From assembly GCF_900215465.1 (NCBI RefSeq), contig NZ_OBEH01000003.1, positions 186,001 through 250,000 on the forward strand: a stretch of DNA of 64,000 bases, in the 5' to 3' direction. A model generated the notes under the pieces. It searched no databases and was not told where the DNA came from. It was given only the letters and a program-made list of their open reading frames with translations. Numbering within the stretch: position 1 is the first letter of the stretch; each line of letters starts with the position of its first letter. The DNA is from Flagellimonas pacifica. GTDB taxonomy: Bacteria; Bacteroidota; Bacteroidia; Flavobacteriales; Flavobacteriaceae. This document shows positions 33,911 to 43,389 of the stretch, in pieces. The translations under genes and the position numbers were made by a program.

Positions 33911-35757
33911 TGGCGGATATCATTAAACTTTTGCCAGACCATGTGGCCAATCAAATTGCCGCAGGGGAAGTGGTTCAGCGGCCAGCTTCGGTAGTAAAGG
34001 AGCTATTGGAAAATTCCATAGATGCGAATGCAACCTTGATAAAATTGATTGTTAAGGATGGCGGTAAAGCCTTGATTCAAGTAGTTGATAATGGCCTTGG
34101 CATGAGTGAGACAGATGCCCGACTCTCTTTTGAACGGCATGCAACCTCCAAAATATCCAGTGCACAGGATTTGTTCAATCTTGAGACCAAAGGATTCAGG
34201 GGTGAAGCATTGGCATCCATAGCTGCAATTGCCCATGTGGACATGCAGACCAAAACTGAGAATGCAGAAATTGGAGTGCATTTAAAGATTGAGGGCAGTA
34301 AAGTAAAATGCCAGGAAGTAGTGGCTGCTCCAAAGGGAACATCCATTTCAGTAAAAAATCTGTTTTTTAATATTCCGGCGAGACGTAATTTCTTAAAATC
34401 GAACCAAGTAGAATTACGACATATTACCGATGAATTTCATCGGGTTGCATTGGTGCATCCCAATATCGAATTTCATTTTTACAACAATGGGTCCGAAACA
34501 TTTAATTTGCCAAAAGCAAACCACAGACAACGGATAAGCCATATTTTCGGAAGTAAGATGACGAATCGTCTGGTTCCTGTGAGCGAAGAGACCGAAGTGG
34601 TCAAGGTCACCGGGTTTGTCTGTAAGCCAGAATTTGCCAAAAAGAGTAGGGGAGAACAGTTTTTCTTTGCCAACAATAGGTTTATCAAAAGTCCATATTT
34701 GCACCATGCCGTGGTTGCGGCATTTGAGGGTTTAATAAAATCGGACCTATATCCAGGTTACTTTTTGTATTTGGATGTTGACCCATCATCCATCGATATT
34801 AATATTCACCCCACAAAAACAGAGGTGAAGTTTGACGATGAGAACACCATTTATGCCATTTTGCGTTCAACCATAAAGCATAGTTTGGGACAGTTTAACG
34901 TTGCCCCTGTTTTGGATTTTGAGCACGACCCTAATCTGGATACACCATATGCCTATAAAGAAAAAGGAGCTGTGATTCCTAAGGTTACAGTGGATGCTGC
35001 TTTTAACCCCTTTCAGGAAGTTGCTAAAAGTCCATCTGGTAAATCTTCATATCAGAAGGTTAGTTCTAAAGGCTGGGAAAATCTGTATGATGGTCTTGAC
35101 AAAAACATAGATACGGATAATTTCAGCAGTTTGGAAATTGAATCCGATACAGCGGTTCAAGGAACCATCTATTCAGATTCGGAAGAAGAAACACAAACGG
35201 GGATTACTTTTCAGCTTAGACGAAAATACATTGTGAGTACCATTAAATCGGGAATGCTGGTCATTCATCAGAACAGGGCGCATGAGCGTATACTTTTTGA
35301 AAAGTTTTTGGGGGAGATTACGGTAAAAGAAGGGATTAGTCAACAACTTTTGTTTCCTTTGGAACTATCATTCAACAAACAGGAACGGGCCATTTTAAAA
35401 GAGATCCAAGAAAGTCTTATAAATGTTGGTTTTGCATTTGAAAGTTTGGAGAAAGAGACTGTTAAAGTGACAGGTGTGCCTTTGCTTCTTTCCGAAAGTG
35501 GAATTGGCACGGTATTGGATCGGATGATTGCTGATTATAAGGAAGGATTTGAAGGAAGATCAATTTCCCAAGCAGAATTGTTGGCCAAAGGATTGGCCCG
35601 GAATTTAGCCGTGAAATCAGGTGAGGTTTTGGACCAAGAATCGCAATTGGCCCTGGTCAACGATCTATTTGGTTGTAAGGAACCTAGCCTAAGTCCGTTC
35701 CAAAAAATGACATACACTACAATCTCCGAAGGAGATATTGAAAAAAAGTTTAATTAG
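33910..35757 (+). CDS. mutL: DNA mismatch repair protein MutL
   Basis: 615 aa. GHKL ATPase domain at the N-terminus: ELLENSIDANATLIKL, VDNGLGM, ETKGFRGEALASIAAIAHVD; then the transducer domain (SSIDINIHPTKTEVKF). C-terminal dimerisation domain from about 430. The site of the endonuclease motif DQHAxxExxxxE reads HQNRAHERILFE, without the Asp and the metal-binding His, and the C-terminus lacks a CPHGRP-like motif. So it probably has no endonuclease activity of its own. It acts downstream of MutS. It abuts the first rhomboid gene. Confidence 0.95.
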   Translation: MADIIKLLPDHVANQIAAGEVVQRPASVVKELLENSIDANATLIKLIVKDGGKALIQVVDNGLGMSETDARLSFERHATSKISSAQDLFNLETKGFRGEALASIAAIAHVDMQTKTENAEIGVHLKIEGSKVKCQEVVAAPKGTSISVKNLFFNIPARRNFLKSNQVELRHITDEFHRVALVHPNIEFHFYNNGSETFNLPKANHRQRISHIFGSKMTNRLVPVSEETEVVKVTGFVCKPEFAKKSRGEQFFFANNRFIKSPYLHHAVVAAFEGLIKSDLYPGYFLYLDVDPSSIDINIHPTKTEVKFDDENTIYAILRSTIKHSLGQFNVAPVLDFEHDPNLDTPYAYKEKGAVIPKVTVDAAFNPFQEVAKSPSGKSSYQKVSSKGWENLYDGLDKNIDTDNFSSLEIESDTAVQGTIYSDSEEETQTGITFQLRRKYIVSTIKSGMLVIHQNRAHERILFEKFLGEITVKEGISQQLLFPLELSFNKQERAILKEIQESLINVGFAFESLEKETVKVTGVPLLLSESGIGTVLDRMIADYKEGFEGRSISQAELLAKGLARNLAVKSGEVLDQESQLALVNDLFGCKEPSLSPFQKMTYTTISEGDIEKKFN

Positions 35758-36492
35758 ATGGGTAGATTGACCGAGGCAGTAAAACATTTATTGATTGTTA
35801 ATGTAATCTTGTTTTTTGCTACACAATTGTATGGAGATCAGATGTACCAATGGTTGTCATTGTGGTTTCCAGAAAATGAAAACTTTCAATGGTGGCAGGT
35901 AGTTACCCATATGTTTATGCATGGAGGCCTTATGCATATTGTCTTCAATATGTATGCACTTTGGGCTTTTGGAACCCCATTGGAACGTGTTTGGGGTAGA
36001 AATAAATTCTTGTTCTTCTATTTTTCTGCAGGGCTTGGTTCTGCTTTACTTCATTCAGGTGTTAACTTTTATCTTTTTAATGAGGGTATGGAAGCATTGG
36101 TAAATGCAGGAATGACCAAGGGGCAAGTTCTGGAGATTGTTTCTAAAGGACAGTACAGTCCGGATTGGTATAATATAGCTTCTAAGAGTACAATTGATAA
36201 TTTCTTAAGTGCTTATAATACACCTGCAGTTGGTGCATCAGGCGCAATTTATGGTGTTTTGGTGGCTTTTGCTTTTATGTATTCCGAAGCCAAGTTGATG
36301 TTGATATTTTTACCAGTTCCAATTAAGGCAAAGTATTTTGTACCAGCGTTACTGGCAATCGATTTATTCTTTGGAATTGGAAATGTAAATACCGGAGTTG
36401 CACATTTTGCGCATATAGGAGGGGCTCTGATTGGTTTTATTATGATGTGGTATTGGAAAAAGAATGAATTTAACCAAAACCGATGGAATTAG
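35758..36492 (+). CDS. Rhomboid family intramembrane serine protease
   Basis: 244 aa, six hydrophobic helices. Catalytic serine in GASGAIYGVL (about residue 160) and histidine in AHFAHIGGALIGF (about 218). THMFMHGGLMHIVFNMYALW near the N-terminus is the conserved loop and helix 2. It cleaves transmembrane segments of membrane proteins. It starts directly after the mutL stop and is followed by a second rhomboid 3 bases later. Confidence 0.93.
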   Translation: MGRLTEAVKHLLIVNVILFFATQLYGDQMYQWLSLWFPENENFQWWQVVTHMFMHGGLMHIVFNMYALWAFGTPLERVWGRNKFLFFYFSAGLGSALLHSGVNFYLFNEGMEALVNAGMTKGQVLEIVSKGQYSPDWYNIASKSTIDNFLSAYNTPAVGASGAIYGVLVAFAFMYSEAKLMLIFLPVPIKAKYFVPALLAIDLFFGIGNVNTGVAHFAHIGGALIGFIMMWYWKKNEFNQNRWN

Positions 36493-36495
36493 GGT

Positions 36496-37362
36496 ATGGC
36501 AAACGGGGGACTACAATATAATTTTGCTCGACTCAGTATTGCAGAAAAACTGATTGCACTGAATGTATTGGTGTTTATCTTGGATGGCCTGTCAAAGGCA
36601 TTGCTGGGGAATTCTGCAGCTAACTGGTTTGAATTGCCTAAAGATCTCACGGAGTTTTTTGGTCAGCCTTGGTCTTTGGTTACCTATTCCTTTTTTCATG
36701 CAGGTATAGGTCATATTTTCTGGAATATGATTATGCTTTATTTCTCGGGCAGGATTTTCCTGAACCTTTTTGATAACCACAGATTTATAAACGTATACTT
36801 TTTAGGTGTAATTTTTGGAGGAATTCTCTTTTTGCTTAGTTACAATATATTTCCAACCCTTTTGGAGGCAAATACAGTATTAATAGGAGCATCAGCAGGG
36901 GTAACTGCCGTGTTGATTTTTATATGTGCATATATACCAAACCAAGAGGTGCGGATTATCTTTTTTAATGTTAAGTTATGGCATGTAGGAGCATTTTTTG
37001 TTCTGGTGGATCTTATCCAGATTCCCTATGGCGGAAATGTTGGCGGTAGATTAGCTCATTTAGGAGGTGCGTTGTTAGGATATGTATACGCACGTCAGAT
37101 GTTGAAAGGTAATGATATTGGATTGGGCTTTACCAAGTTGAGGGAAGCAATTGCTCAGCTTTTTAAGCCAAGAGAAAAAAAGGCACCTATGAAAACGGTG
37201 TATAAAAAGAAGACTGCTAAAAACAAAAATGCTGCCGATTATGATAAGGAAGCCCGTCAACGTAAAATAGATGGTATCTTGGATAAAATAAGCAAATCTG
37301 GTTACGAAAGCTTATCCAAAGCAGAAAAAGATTTTTTGTTTAACGCGGGTAAAGAGGAATAA
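36496..37362 (+). CDS. Rhomboid family intramembrane protease with basic C-terminal tail
   Basis: 288 aa. Rhomboid core: YSFFHAGIGHIFWNMIMLYF, catalytic serine in IGASAGVTAVLIF (about residue 134) and histidine in GRLAHLGGALLGYVYA. Unlike the first copy, it ends with a 75-residue soluble tail rich in Lys (REKKAPMKTVYKKKTAKNKN; IDGILDKISKSGYESLSKAE), probably cytoplasmic. The tandem pair seems to be an old duplication with different tails. Confidence 0.92.
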   Translation: MANGGLQYNFARLSIAEKLIALNVLVFILDGLSKALLGNSAANWFELPKDLTEFFGQPWSLVTYSFFHAGIGHIFWNMIMLYFSGRIFLNLFDNHRFINVYFLGVIFGGILFLLSYNIFPTLLEANTVLIGASAGVTAVLIFICAYIPNQEVRIIFFNVKLWHVGAFFVLVDLIQIPYGGNVGGRLAHLGGALLGYVYARQMLKGNDIGLGFTKLREAIAQLFKPREKKAPMKTVYKKKTAKNKNAADYDKEARQRKIDGILDKISKSGYESLSKAEKDFLFNAGKEE

Positions 37363-37365
37363 GAT

Positions 37366-38421
37366 TTGAAGAAACACTCTCGTATTTTTGATAAGGTCAT
37401 TTATTTCCTAAACATACTTTTGGCTTTTGTATTAGGAATAGCACTTGTAGTGCCGTATGTTCCCGTAACTTTAATGTCTGCATTGTCAACAATTAGTTTG
37501 TTGGTTCCAATTTTGGTATGTATTCATGTTTTATTTGTGTTTTTTTGGTTTTTGAGAAAAAGAAAAAGAAAATCGCTTTTGTCTGTATTGATTTTGATTG
37601 CATGGTATGTAGTTTTGGGCTCGTTTTATCGGTTTCCCAGCTCAACAGAAATTGAAAACACAGATACATTTTCCATAATGTCTTTCAATTCTAGGAGATT
37701 TAATGAGCATAGGCAGCTAGATATTGAAAACGTGGATAGTCTTATATTGAATTTTATTGATCAAAAAAAGCCAGATATTCTTTGTTTTCAAGAATGTTAC
37801 TATGAGTTAAAGCGAGATGATAATACTGCGCTTGATCAATATCCCCATAAATATATTGACTATGTTTACGGAAAACCGGCCAAACGCGTAATTCAGGCTA
37901 TCTATTCAAAGTATCCTATTTTGAATAAGGACTCTATTTTGTTTCCTGCTAGCTCAAATAGCGCAGTATATGCAGATATTTTATACAAAAGAGATACAGT
38001 TAGAGTGTACAATGTACATCTTCAGTCTTTTAGCATAATCCCTGAAATTAATGCCATAAAAAAACAAAAATCTTCAAAATTACTTGGGAGGTTGAGAAAG
38101 GTAATGCTTAAACAACATGAACAGGCTAATTTGATTGAGGAAAGTATGACTGGGATGGATTATAAAACGATAGTTGTTGGTGATTTCAACAATACGCAAT
38201 ATTCCAATATTTACAGAACAATAAAAGGAGATTTACAAGATACTTTTTTAGAAAGAGGAAAGGGATTTGGTAGGTCTTATAATTTATTGGGGTTTCCAAT
38301 ACGAATAGACTATATACTGACTGACCCAACTTTTGAAGTGATTTCGCATCAGAATTTTGATGAAAAACTGTCGGATCATTACCCAATTATGGCCACGTTA
38401 CGACTTAAATCAGATGAGTAA
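37366..38421 (+). CDS. Endonuclease/exonuclease/phosphatase family membrane protein
   Basis: 351 aa from a TTG start (3 bases after the rhomboid stop; no upstream ATG and the next ATG would cut the first helices). Two or three N-terminal hydrophobic helices (VIYFLNILLAFVLGIALVVP; LVPILVCIHVLFVFFWFL) precede an EEP domain: IMSFNSRRFNEHR, KPDILCFQECY, VYNVHLQS, VVGDFNNTQYSN and SDHYPIMATL. The fold covers nucleases, sphingomyelinases and lipid phosphatases; the actual activity is unknown. Confidence 0.85.
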   Translation: MKKHSRIFDKVIYFLNILLAFVLGIALVVPYVPVTLMSALSTISLLVPILVCIHVLFVFFWFLRKRKRKSLLSVLILIAWYVVLGSFYRFPSSTEIENTDTFSIMSFNSRRFNEHRQLDIENVDSLILNFIDQKKPDILCFQECYYELKRDDNTALDQYPHKYIDYVYGKPAKRVIQAIYSKYPILNKDSILFPASSNSAVYADILYKRDTVRVYNVHLQSFSIIPEINAIKKQKSSKLLGRLRKVMLKQHEQANLIEESMTGMDYKTIVVGDFNNTQYSNIYRTIKGDLQDTFLERGKGFGRSYNLLGFPIRIDYILTDPTFEVISHQNFDEKLSDHYPIMATLRLKSDE

Positions 38422-38718
38422 ACAATCGGATAGGTCGGCTATAATGTGAATAATTAAAGCCAGACCTATAATTCTGGTTTTTTTAAAGAAGGGTAGAGTG
38501 CAATACAAAAGAATAGCCCAATAACTGTGCAAAGGATGAAAATTAATACTACAGCGATTTGGGTCAAATATGGGCTCAGCAAGAAGGTGGTCAATATCAA
38601 TTAACATTCCTGCCAGAAGCACCAGCGTAACTTTGATTCGATTGTCCTTGAAAAATATAAACCCAATTAAAATGGGTACAAGAAAGTGAATTCCGTAGTG
38701 AATTATAAACCTAAGCAT
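38410..38718 (-). CDS. DUF6122 family small membrane protein
   Basis: 102 aa with three hydrophobic helices (HYGIHFLVPILIGFIFF; VTLVLLAGMLIDIDHLLA; IIGLALIIHIIADLSDCLLI). The DIDHLLAEPIFDPNRCSINF segment recalls the metal-dependent hydrolase fold of the YdjM group (LexA-regulated membrane hydrolases), so the histidines and aspartates may bind metal. The 3' end overlaps the convergent EEP gene by 12 bases and its ATG overlaps wbqC by 8. Confidence 0.75.
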   Translation of the reverse strand: MLRFIIHYGIHFLVPILIGFIFFKDNRIKVTLVLLAGMLIDIDHLLAEPIFDPNRCSINFHPLHSYWAILLYCTLPFFKKTRIIGLALIIHIIADLSDCLLI

Positions 38719-39343
38719 TTAAAAAATCGAGAGGTTGATTCTTTAGATAATCGAGTGCATTTGTTCCTTCATTGAACAACAAATCTAGAATACTGAGATT
38801 GGGTACAAAACCATGGCGTTCTTCAAAAACTTGAGAATATGGAGTTGTTGTAATATCCAAAGGTTTTTTGGCTTCAACCAAAAACCTTGCATCATAAGTA
38901 TTTGAGGTGGTTTTTTCGAAGGTATTTGTAAACATTGAAGGAGATTGCACACCCAGACACTCGCACAAGACGTTAATGGTCTCAAGGTTAAAATTATAAA
39001 GAGATTGCACGGGTTCTTTGAATAATGATCTCAAATCATCTTCGTAGAATTCAAAAAATGGTGAAGTTCTGTATGCCGTTTCCAGTGTACGCCAATGTTG
39101 TTTTTGCCAATTGGAAGAATTGTCAATTTCAACACCGCGATACTTCTGACGGCCATCTTTACCGCCAACATGGGTTATGGGAATATTTAGCATGTGCTTT
39201 CCCCGATCCGTACAGATATAACAACGATTTCGGTAAGTCTGCTTTTGAAAATTGTCGTGTGCCTCCCAGACCACATCTTTTTGAACAATGACGGCGAAGG
39301 TAGTAATACTTGGAAAGTACGAAGGGTGTAGCGTTGTTTTCAA
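38711..39343 (-). CDS. WbqC family protein
   Basis: 210 aa. HPSYFPSITTFAVIVQKDVV, with YRNRCYICTDRGKHMLNIPI and KQHWRTLETAYRTSPFFEFY, match the WbqC-like family. Members are found in polysaccharide clusters and elsewhere; no reaction is known to me. It is 15 bases after lepB and belongs to the ParA-to-DUF6122 run conserved in Flavobacteriia. Confidence 0.85.
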   Translation of the reverse strand: MKTTLHPSYFPSITTFAVIVQKDVVWEAHDNFQKQTYRNRCYICTDRGKHMLNIPITHVGGKDGRQKYRGVEIDNSSNWQKQHWRTLETAYRTSPFFEFYEDDLRSLFKEPVQSLYNFNLETINVLCECLGVQSPSMFTNTFEKTTSNTYDARFLVEAKKPLDITTTPYSQVFEERHGFVPNLSILDLLFNEGTNALDYLKNQPLDFLNA

Positions 39344-39358
39344 CAGAGAGTAACTTAT

Positions 39359-41098
39359 CTATGCTTTCTTCTTTTTTCGTTTTCTAATAAAATCAAAGAT
39401 TACCCAACCCGCAATCACCATTAAAAAGTATTTAAAATAGGAGATTGGCTCACCACTTCCCCCTACTGTAGTAAAGATACGGTCCCAACGAGGACGCCAA
39501 TTAGCCAAACCTTCCTTAAAATTGTCAAAACTCATCCAAAGAAATACGGGTTTTCCAACAATATGATTAGCAGGTACATAGCCCCAAGTTCTACTATCTT
39601 CAGAATGATCCCGATTATCTCCCATCATCCAATAATAATCTTGTTTAAAAGTATAGGAAGTTGCTTCTTCACCGTTAATGTAAACTTTTTGGCCGGTTAC
39701 CTTTACGTCATTGTATTCGTAATCCCTAATAATTTTCTTGTATAAGGGTATCGTTCTATAATTGATTTCTACGGTGGCTCCTTGCTTGGGGAGATATATA
39801 GGGCCAAAATTGTCGTTGTTCCAAGGATATAGGTTAGGTTTTTGAGGGAAAGCACCCCGATAAACTCCTTTTCCTTCATTTGTCCTTACAACGGAGTCTA
39901 TACTTTGGTTCTCTTTGAGCTTGGCGACCATTTCATCCGTTAAGTTGGCAATTCTTTCCCTTGGTTTTTCCTCGGTCAAGGAAAGGCGTAATTGTCTTAT
40001 GACTTCTGTTGGTATACCTTTTTGTTCAGTGATAAGCTCAATCTTTCCGTCTGGAGTCCTGTTTGCACCTAAAACAAATGGAGATAGTGCGTTGTATTGG
40101 TCCTGACTCAGGTTTCCAGTGAAATATTTTCTTAAATAGTCAGAAGCATCAACTTCCGTTAATAATCTACTGGACACTCCCTTTTGGGCATAGATGGTGT
40201 AGTTGTACATCACTTTTGCCCTATCCGAAAGTTGTAGTTTTTTGCCATTGATATGTACAAAGCCATCAATCACAGCAAGTGAATCGCCAGGAGTTCCCAC
40301 ACACCTTTTTACATAATTGGACTTTTTGTCTATAGGCTTTTTAACCGCTCTTTCGGCCTTAAAGAATTGATACAAAGTATCTGAAGGCAAACTAAAAACC
40401 ACAATGTCATTCTTTTTAACTTCTTGAAAACCAGGCAGCCTTAAATAGGGTAGTTGCAGTTTGTTTTTCCATGAAGTTTTATAGGTTGCCGGGTCAACAT
40501 CAGCTATATAGGACCTTTTTTTCAAGCCAGGAAGTGTATCATGAACCATGGGTGCCGCCAAAGTTGTCATGGGAACCCTTGCGCCATAATGAAACTTACT
40601 TACAAAAAGAAAGTCGCCAACTCTTAATGTGCGCTCCAAAGAACCTGTGGGAATAACGTAGGGTTGTATGAAATAAGTATGAACAAAGGTTGCGGCCACT
40701 ATGGCGAAAACAATGGAGCTAACCCATTCACCCAGACCTGTTCTTGGTTTTAAATCACGATCTTCTATATACTTAACATCTTCGGCGTAATTGATATAAT
40801 AAATGTAAAAACCAAGAGTTAGAATGACCGCCCACGTATCCGTAAGTTTATTTTTACCAAAGCTTCTGATGGTTTCTACCCATACTACAGGGAACATCAA
40901 TAAATTAATGATAGGGATAAACAATAACAATACCCACCACCAAGGTCTGTTGATTATTTTCATTAAAACAATTCCATTGTAGATTGGAATTGCAGCTTCC
41001 CAAGCTTTTCTACCAGCTTTTACATATAGTTTCCAAGTTCCTAAAAAATGGATTACTTGTATGATTAGGATAAAAATGATCCACTGTGTGCCGTCCAT
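39359..41098 (-). CDS. lepB: Signal peptidase I with large insertion
   Basis: 579 aa, more than twice the E. coli active core. Three N-terminal membrane helices, then the catalytic serine in IPTGSLERTLRVGDFLFVSK (Ser153) and the general-base lysine in YVKRCVGTPGD (Lys264); the Asp/Asn box MGDNRDHSEDSRTWG comes only near 515 because of an about 200-residue insertion from about 290. A C-terminal helix (FLMVIAGWVIFDFI) anchors it again. Cleaves export signal peptides. The long form is usual in Bacteroidota. Confidence 0.93.
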   Translation of the reverse strand: MDGTQWIIFILIIQVIHFLGTWKLYVKAGRKAWEAAIPIYNGIVLMKIINRPWWWVLLLFIPIINLLMFPVVWVETIRSFGKNKLTDTWAVILTLGFYIYYINYAEDVKYIEDRDLKPRTGLGEWVSSIVFAIVAATFVHTYFIQPYVIPTGSLERTLRVGDFLFVSKFHYGARVPMTTLAAPMVHDTLPGLKKRSYIADVDPATYKTSWKNKLQLPYLRLPGFQEVKKNDIVVFSLPSDTLYQFFKAERAVKKPIDKKSNYVKRCVGTPGDSLAVIDGFVHINGKKLQLSDRAKVMYNYTIYAQKGVSSRLLTEVDASDYLRKYFTGNLSQDQYNALSPFVLGANRTPDGKIELITEQKGIPTEVIRQLRLSLTEEKPRERIANLTDEMVAKLKENQSIDSVVRTNEGKGVYRGAFPQKPNLYPWNNDNFGPIYLPKQGATVEINYRTIPLYKKIIRDYEYNDVKVTGQKVYINGEEATSYTFKQDYYWMMGDNRDHSEDSRTWGYVPANHIVGKPVFLWMSFDNFKEGLANWRPRWDRIFTTVGGSGEPISYFKYFLMVIAGWVIFDFIRKRKKKKA

Positions 41099-41144
41099 AT
41101 AGAAGTTTATTTTTTAGACTAAAAGTCCTAAATGTTGTTACGTT

Positions 41145-41846
41145 TTATTTTAGATTTAACACATTTTTCATAGAAAAAATACCAGTTTTTCCTTGAATCC
41201 ACTCTGCGGCAATAACAGCACCCAAAGCAAAACCTTCCCGATTGTTTGCTGTATGCTTAATTTCAACGTCATCCACCTCACTTTTGTAAGTGATGGTATG
41301 GGTGCCAGGGACTGTGCCTTCTCGCTTGGATGTAATAGGAATGATTTTATCATCACCTTCCTCCAATTTCCAATCCAAATAGTTCGTGTTTTCGATAATT
41401 CCGTCTGCTAAGGTAATCGCTGTACCACTTGGTGCATCCAATTTTTGCGTATGGTGAATCTCTTCCATGGAGACCTTGTACTGGTTCAAGGTAGACATCA
41501 TTTTGGCTAAATAAGAATTCAACTCAAAAAAAACATTTACCCCTAGACTAAAATTTGAAGCATAGATAAATGCTCCTTTTTTTGCTTGGCAAATATCAAC
41601 AGCCTTATCGTAATCGGACAACCATCCTGTAGTGCCTGAAATCACGGGAACTTCATTTTCAAAACAAGTAGTTATATTATTGAAAGCAGCATCTGGAGTA
41701 CTAAAATCAATAGCGACATCCATATTTTTATAATCTACCTCTGTGGTGTTGATATCTACTTTGGCAACTATGGTATGTCTCCTTTGTTGAGCTATTTGCT
41801 CAATCATTTTACCCATTTTACCATAGCCAAACAAGCCAATCTTCAT
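41145..41846 (-). CDS. dapB: 4-hydroxy-tetrahydrodipicolinate reductase
   Basis: 233 aa. N-terminal nucleotide-binding motif LFGYGKMGKMIEQIAQ, GTTGWLSDYDKA and the catalytic region EEIHHTQKLDAPSGTAITLA. It reduces hydroxytetrahydrodipicolinate with NAD(P)H in the lysine and diaminopimelate pathway needed for peptidoglycan. The start is 3 bases after the DUF5683 gene stop. Confidence 0.95.
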   Translation of the reverse strand: MKIGLFGYGKMGKMIEQIAQQRRHTIVAKVDINTTEVDYKNMDVAIDFSTPDAAFNNITTCFENEVPVISGTTGWLSDYDKAVDICQAKKGAFIYASNFSLGVNVFFELNSYLAKMMSTLNQYKVSMEEIHHTQKLDAPSGTAITLADGIIENTNYLDWKLEEGDDKIIPITSKREGTVPGTHTITYKSEVDDVEIKHTANNREGFALGAVIAAEWIQGKTGIFSMKNVLNLK

Positions 41847-41849
41847 AAG

Positions 41850-42494
41850 CTAAAATTTAACGACCAAGGCCATCCCGTAATTTGGATTGTTGGTCAGCGG
41901 GTTAAGATCTATATATGGTTGAAAATCAATAGAAAGATCTTCATCCACATTATATTGTTTAAGATGCGAGTCTACATTAGCATCAATAATATTTAGTGCA
42001 TACAGGGCAATGGTAATCAACAATGATAAATCTCTGTCTCGTTGAGTGCTCTCCTGCGCATCTTGCAAGGCTTCCAATGAAATATCGGGTCCACTTCCAT
42101 CACCATTGAGATCATAGAATTCATCATCGGTAAATCCGGCACGTCTTCTTTTAAATGCATCCCTTGCCTTACTATATTGAGTATTGTTATAGGAATAGAC
42201 ATAGATACCCGTACCGATAGCTCCCCAAACAATTGGAGCTTTCCAATAACGTTTGTTATAGATTTGACCCAGCCCCGGCAGAATTGCCGAATAAAATGCA
42301 GCTTTGCTGGGAGCAAGTGGGTTTATTTTTTTCTTTTCGTAGGTAACCTCTTCTATGGTGATGCCCTGCCCTTCCAAATCCTGTGCCAGTGAATCAATCT
42401 CTTGTGGGTGAGGACGATTTTCCTCTTCTTCTTGGGAGAAAGTAAAATGGAAGGAGAATAGTAAAATACTTGAAAAAAGGAGGCTTTTAATCAC
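41850..42494 (-). CDS. DUF5683 family protein
   Basis: 214 aa with a signal peptide (LLFSSILLFSFHFTFS). Middle part AAFYSAILPGLGQIYNKRYW, then IVWGAIGTGIYVYSYNNTQY and SLLITIALYALNIIDANVDS: the PGLGQxYN(K/G)xYWK pattern of DUF5683, with two weak hydrophobic helices, probably in the envelope. Function unknown. It overlaps parB by 8 bases. Confidence 0.85.
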   Translation of the reverse strand: MIKSLLFSSILLFSFHFTFSQEEEENRPHPQEIDSLAQDLEGQGITIEEVTYEKKKINPLAPSKAAFYSAILPGLGQIYNKRYWKAPIVWGAIGTGIYVYSYNNTQYSKARDAFKRRRAGFTDDEFYDLNGDGSGPDISLEALQDAQESTQRDRDLSLLITIALYALNIIDANVDSHLKQYNVDEDLSIDFQPYIDLNPLTNNPNYGMALVVKF

Positions 42495-43389
42495 CTGTCA
42501 ATAATTTTTTTAAACGCTGAAATTCTTCTTTGGAATGAAAAGGAATCACTATTTTACCTTTACCATTTGGTGAGGTGGAAATATCCACCTTTGTAGAAAG
42601 GTGGCCTTTTAAAGCATCTATTCCTTTGGAGATATAGTTAGGAACTTCTTTGGTGACTGTTCCTTTTTTTTCTGAGGTCTTTCCTTCTTTGTATGCTTTT
42701 ACCAATTGCTCCGTTTCCCTTACGGAAAGACCATCTGACACTATCTTTTCATAAATGTTGATTTGATCTTTCCTCTTTTCAATGTTGATTAGGGCACGGC
42801 CATGACCCATACTTACAAAACCATCCCTCATTCCGGTTTGTATAATTGGATGTAATTTGAGAAGACGTAAGTAATTGGTTATGGTAGAACGTTTTTTACC
42901 CACACGATCGCTCAATTTTTCTTGGGTAACCTGAATCTCATCAATAAGTCGCTGGTAGGATAACGCAATTTCTATTGGATCCAAATCTTGGCGTTGAATA
43001 TTCTCTACCAAGGCCATTTCCAGTGATTCCTGATCATTGGCGATCCTAATATATGCGGGAATGGTCTTCAGCCCTACTAACTTGGAGGCCCTGAACCTTC
43101 TTTCACCAGATACAAGTTGAAATTTGTTGAAATCGAGTTTTCTTACCGTAATAGGCTGAATAATTCCAAGTTCCTTAATGGAACTGGCCAATTCTTTAAG
43201 CGCCTCATCATTAAAATTAGATCGAGGTTGAAACGGATTTACCTCTATGGAATCTACATCTAATTCAACTACATTCCCAATGACCTGGTCCGCATTTTTA
43301 TCAGAAACCGACTGAATGTCATTTTCTGGATCTTTTAGTAGAGCGGACAGACCTCTTCCCAAAGCCTGTTTTTTGGTTGCTTTCGCCAT
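42487..43389 (-). CDS. parB: ParB family chromosome partitioning protein
   Basis: 300 aa. N-terminal LGRGLSALL, box I region EVNPFQPR, box II VSGERRFRASKLVGL (CTP-binding GERR) and the helix-turn-helix YQRLIDEIQVTQEKLSDRVG, KKRSTITNYLRLL; C-terminal dimerisation domain with SKEEFQRLKKLL. ParB binds parS, loads as a clamp and recruits ParA and SMC. The start abuts the parA stop exactly. Confidence 0.95.
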   Translation of the reverse strand: MAKATKKQALGRGLSALLKDPENDIQSVSDKNADQVIGNVVELDVDSIEVNPFQPRSNFNDEALKELASSIKELGIIQPITVRKLDFNKFQLVSGERRFRASKLVGLKTIPAYIRIANDQESLEMALVENIQRQDLDPIEIALSYQRLIDEIQVTQEKLSDRVGKKRSTITNYLRLLKLHPIIQTGMRDGFVSMGHGRALINIEKRKDQINIYEKIVSDGLSVRETEQLVKAYKEGKTSEKKGTVTKEVPNYISKGIDALKGHLSTKVDISTSPNGKGKIVIPFHSKEEFQRLKKLLTGD

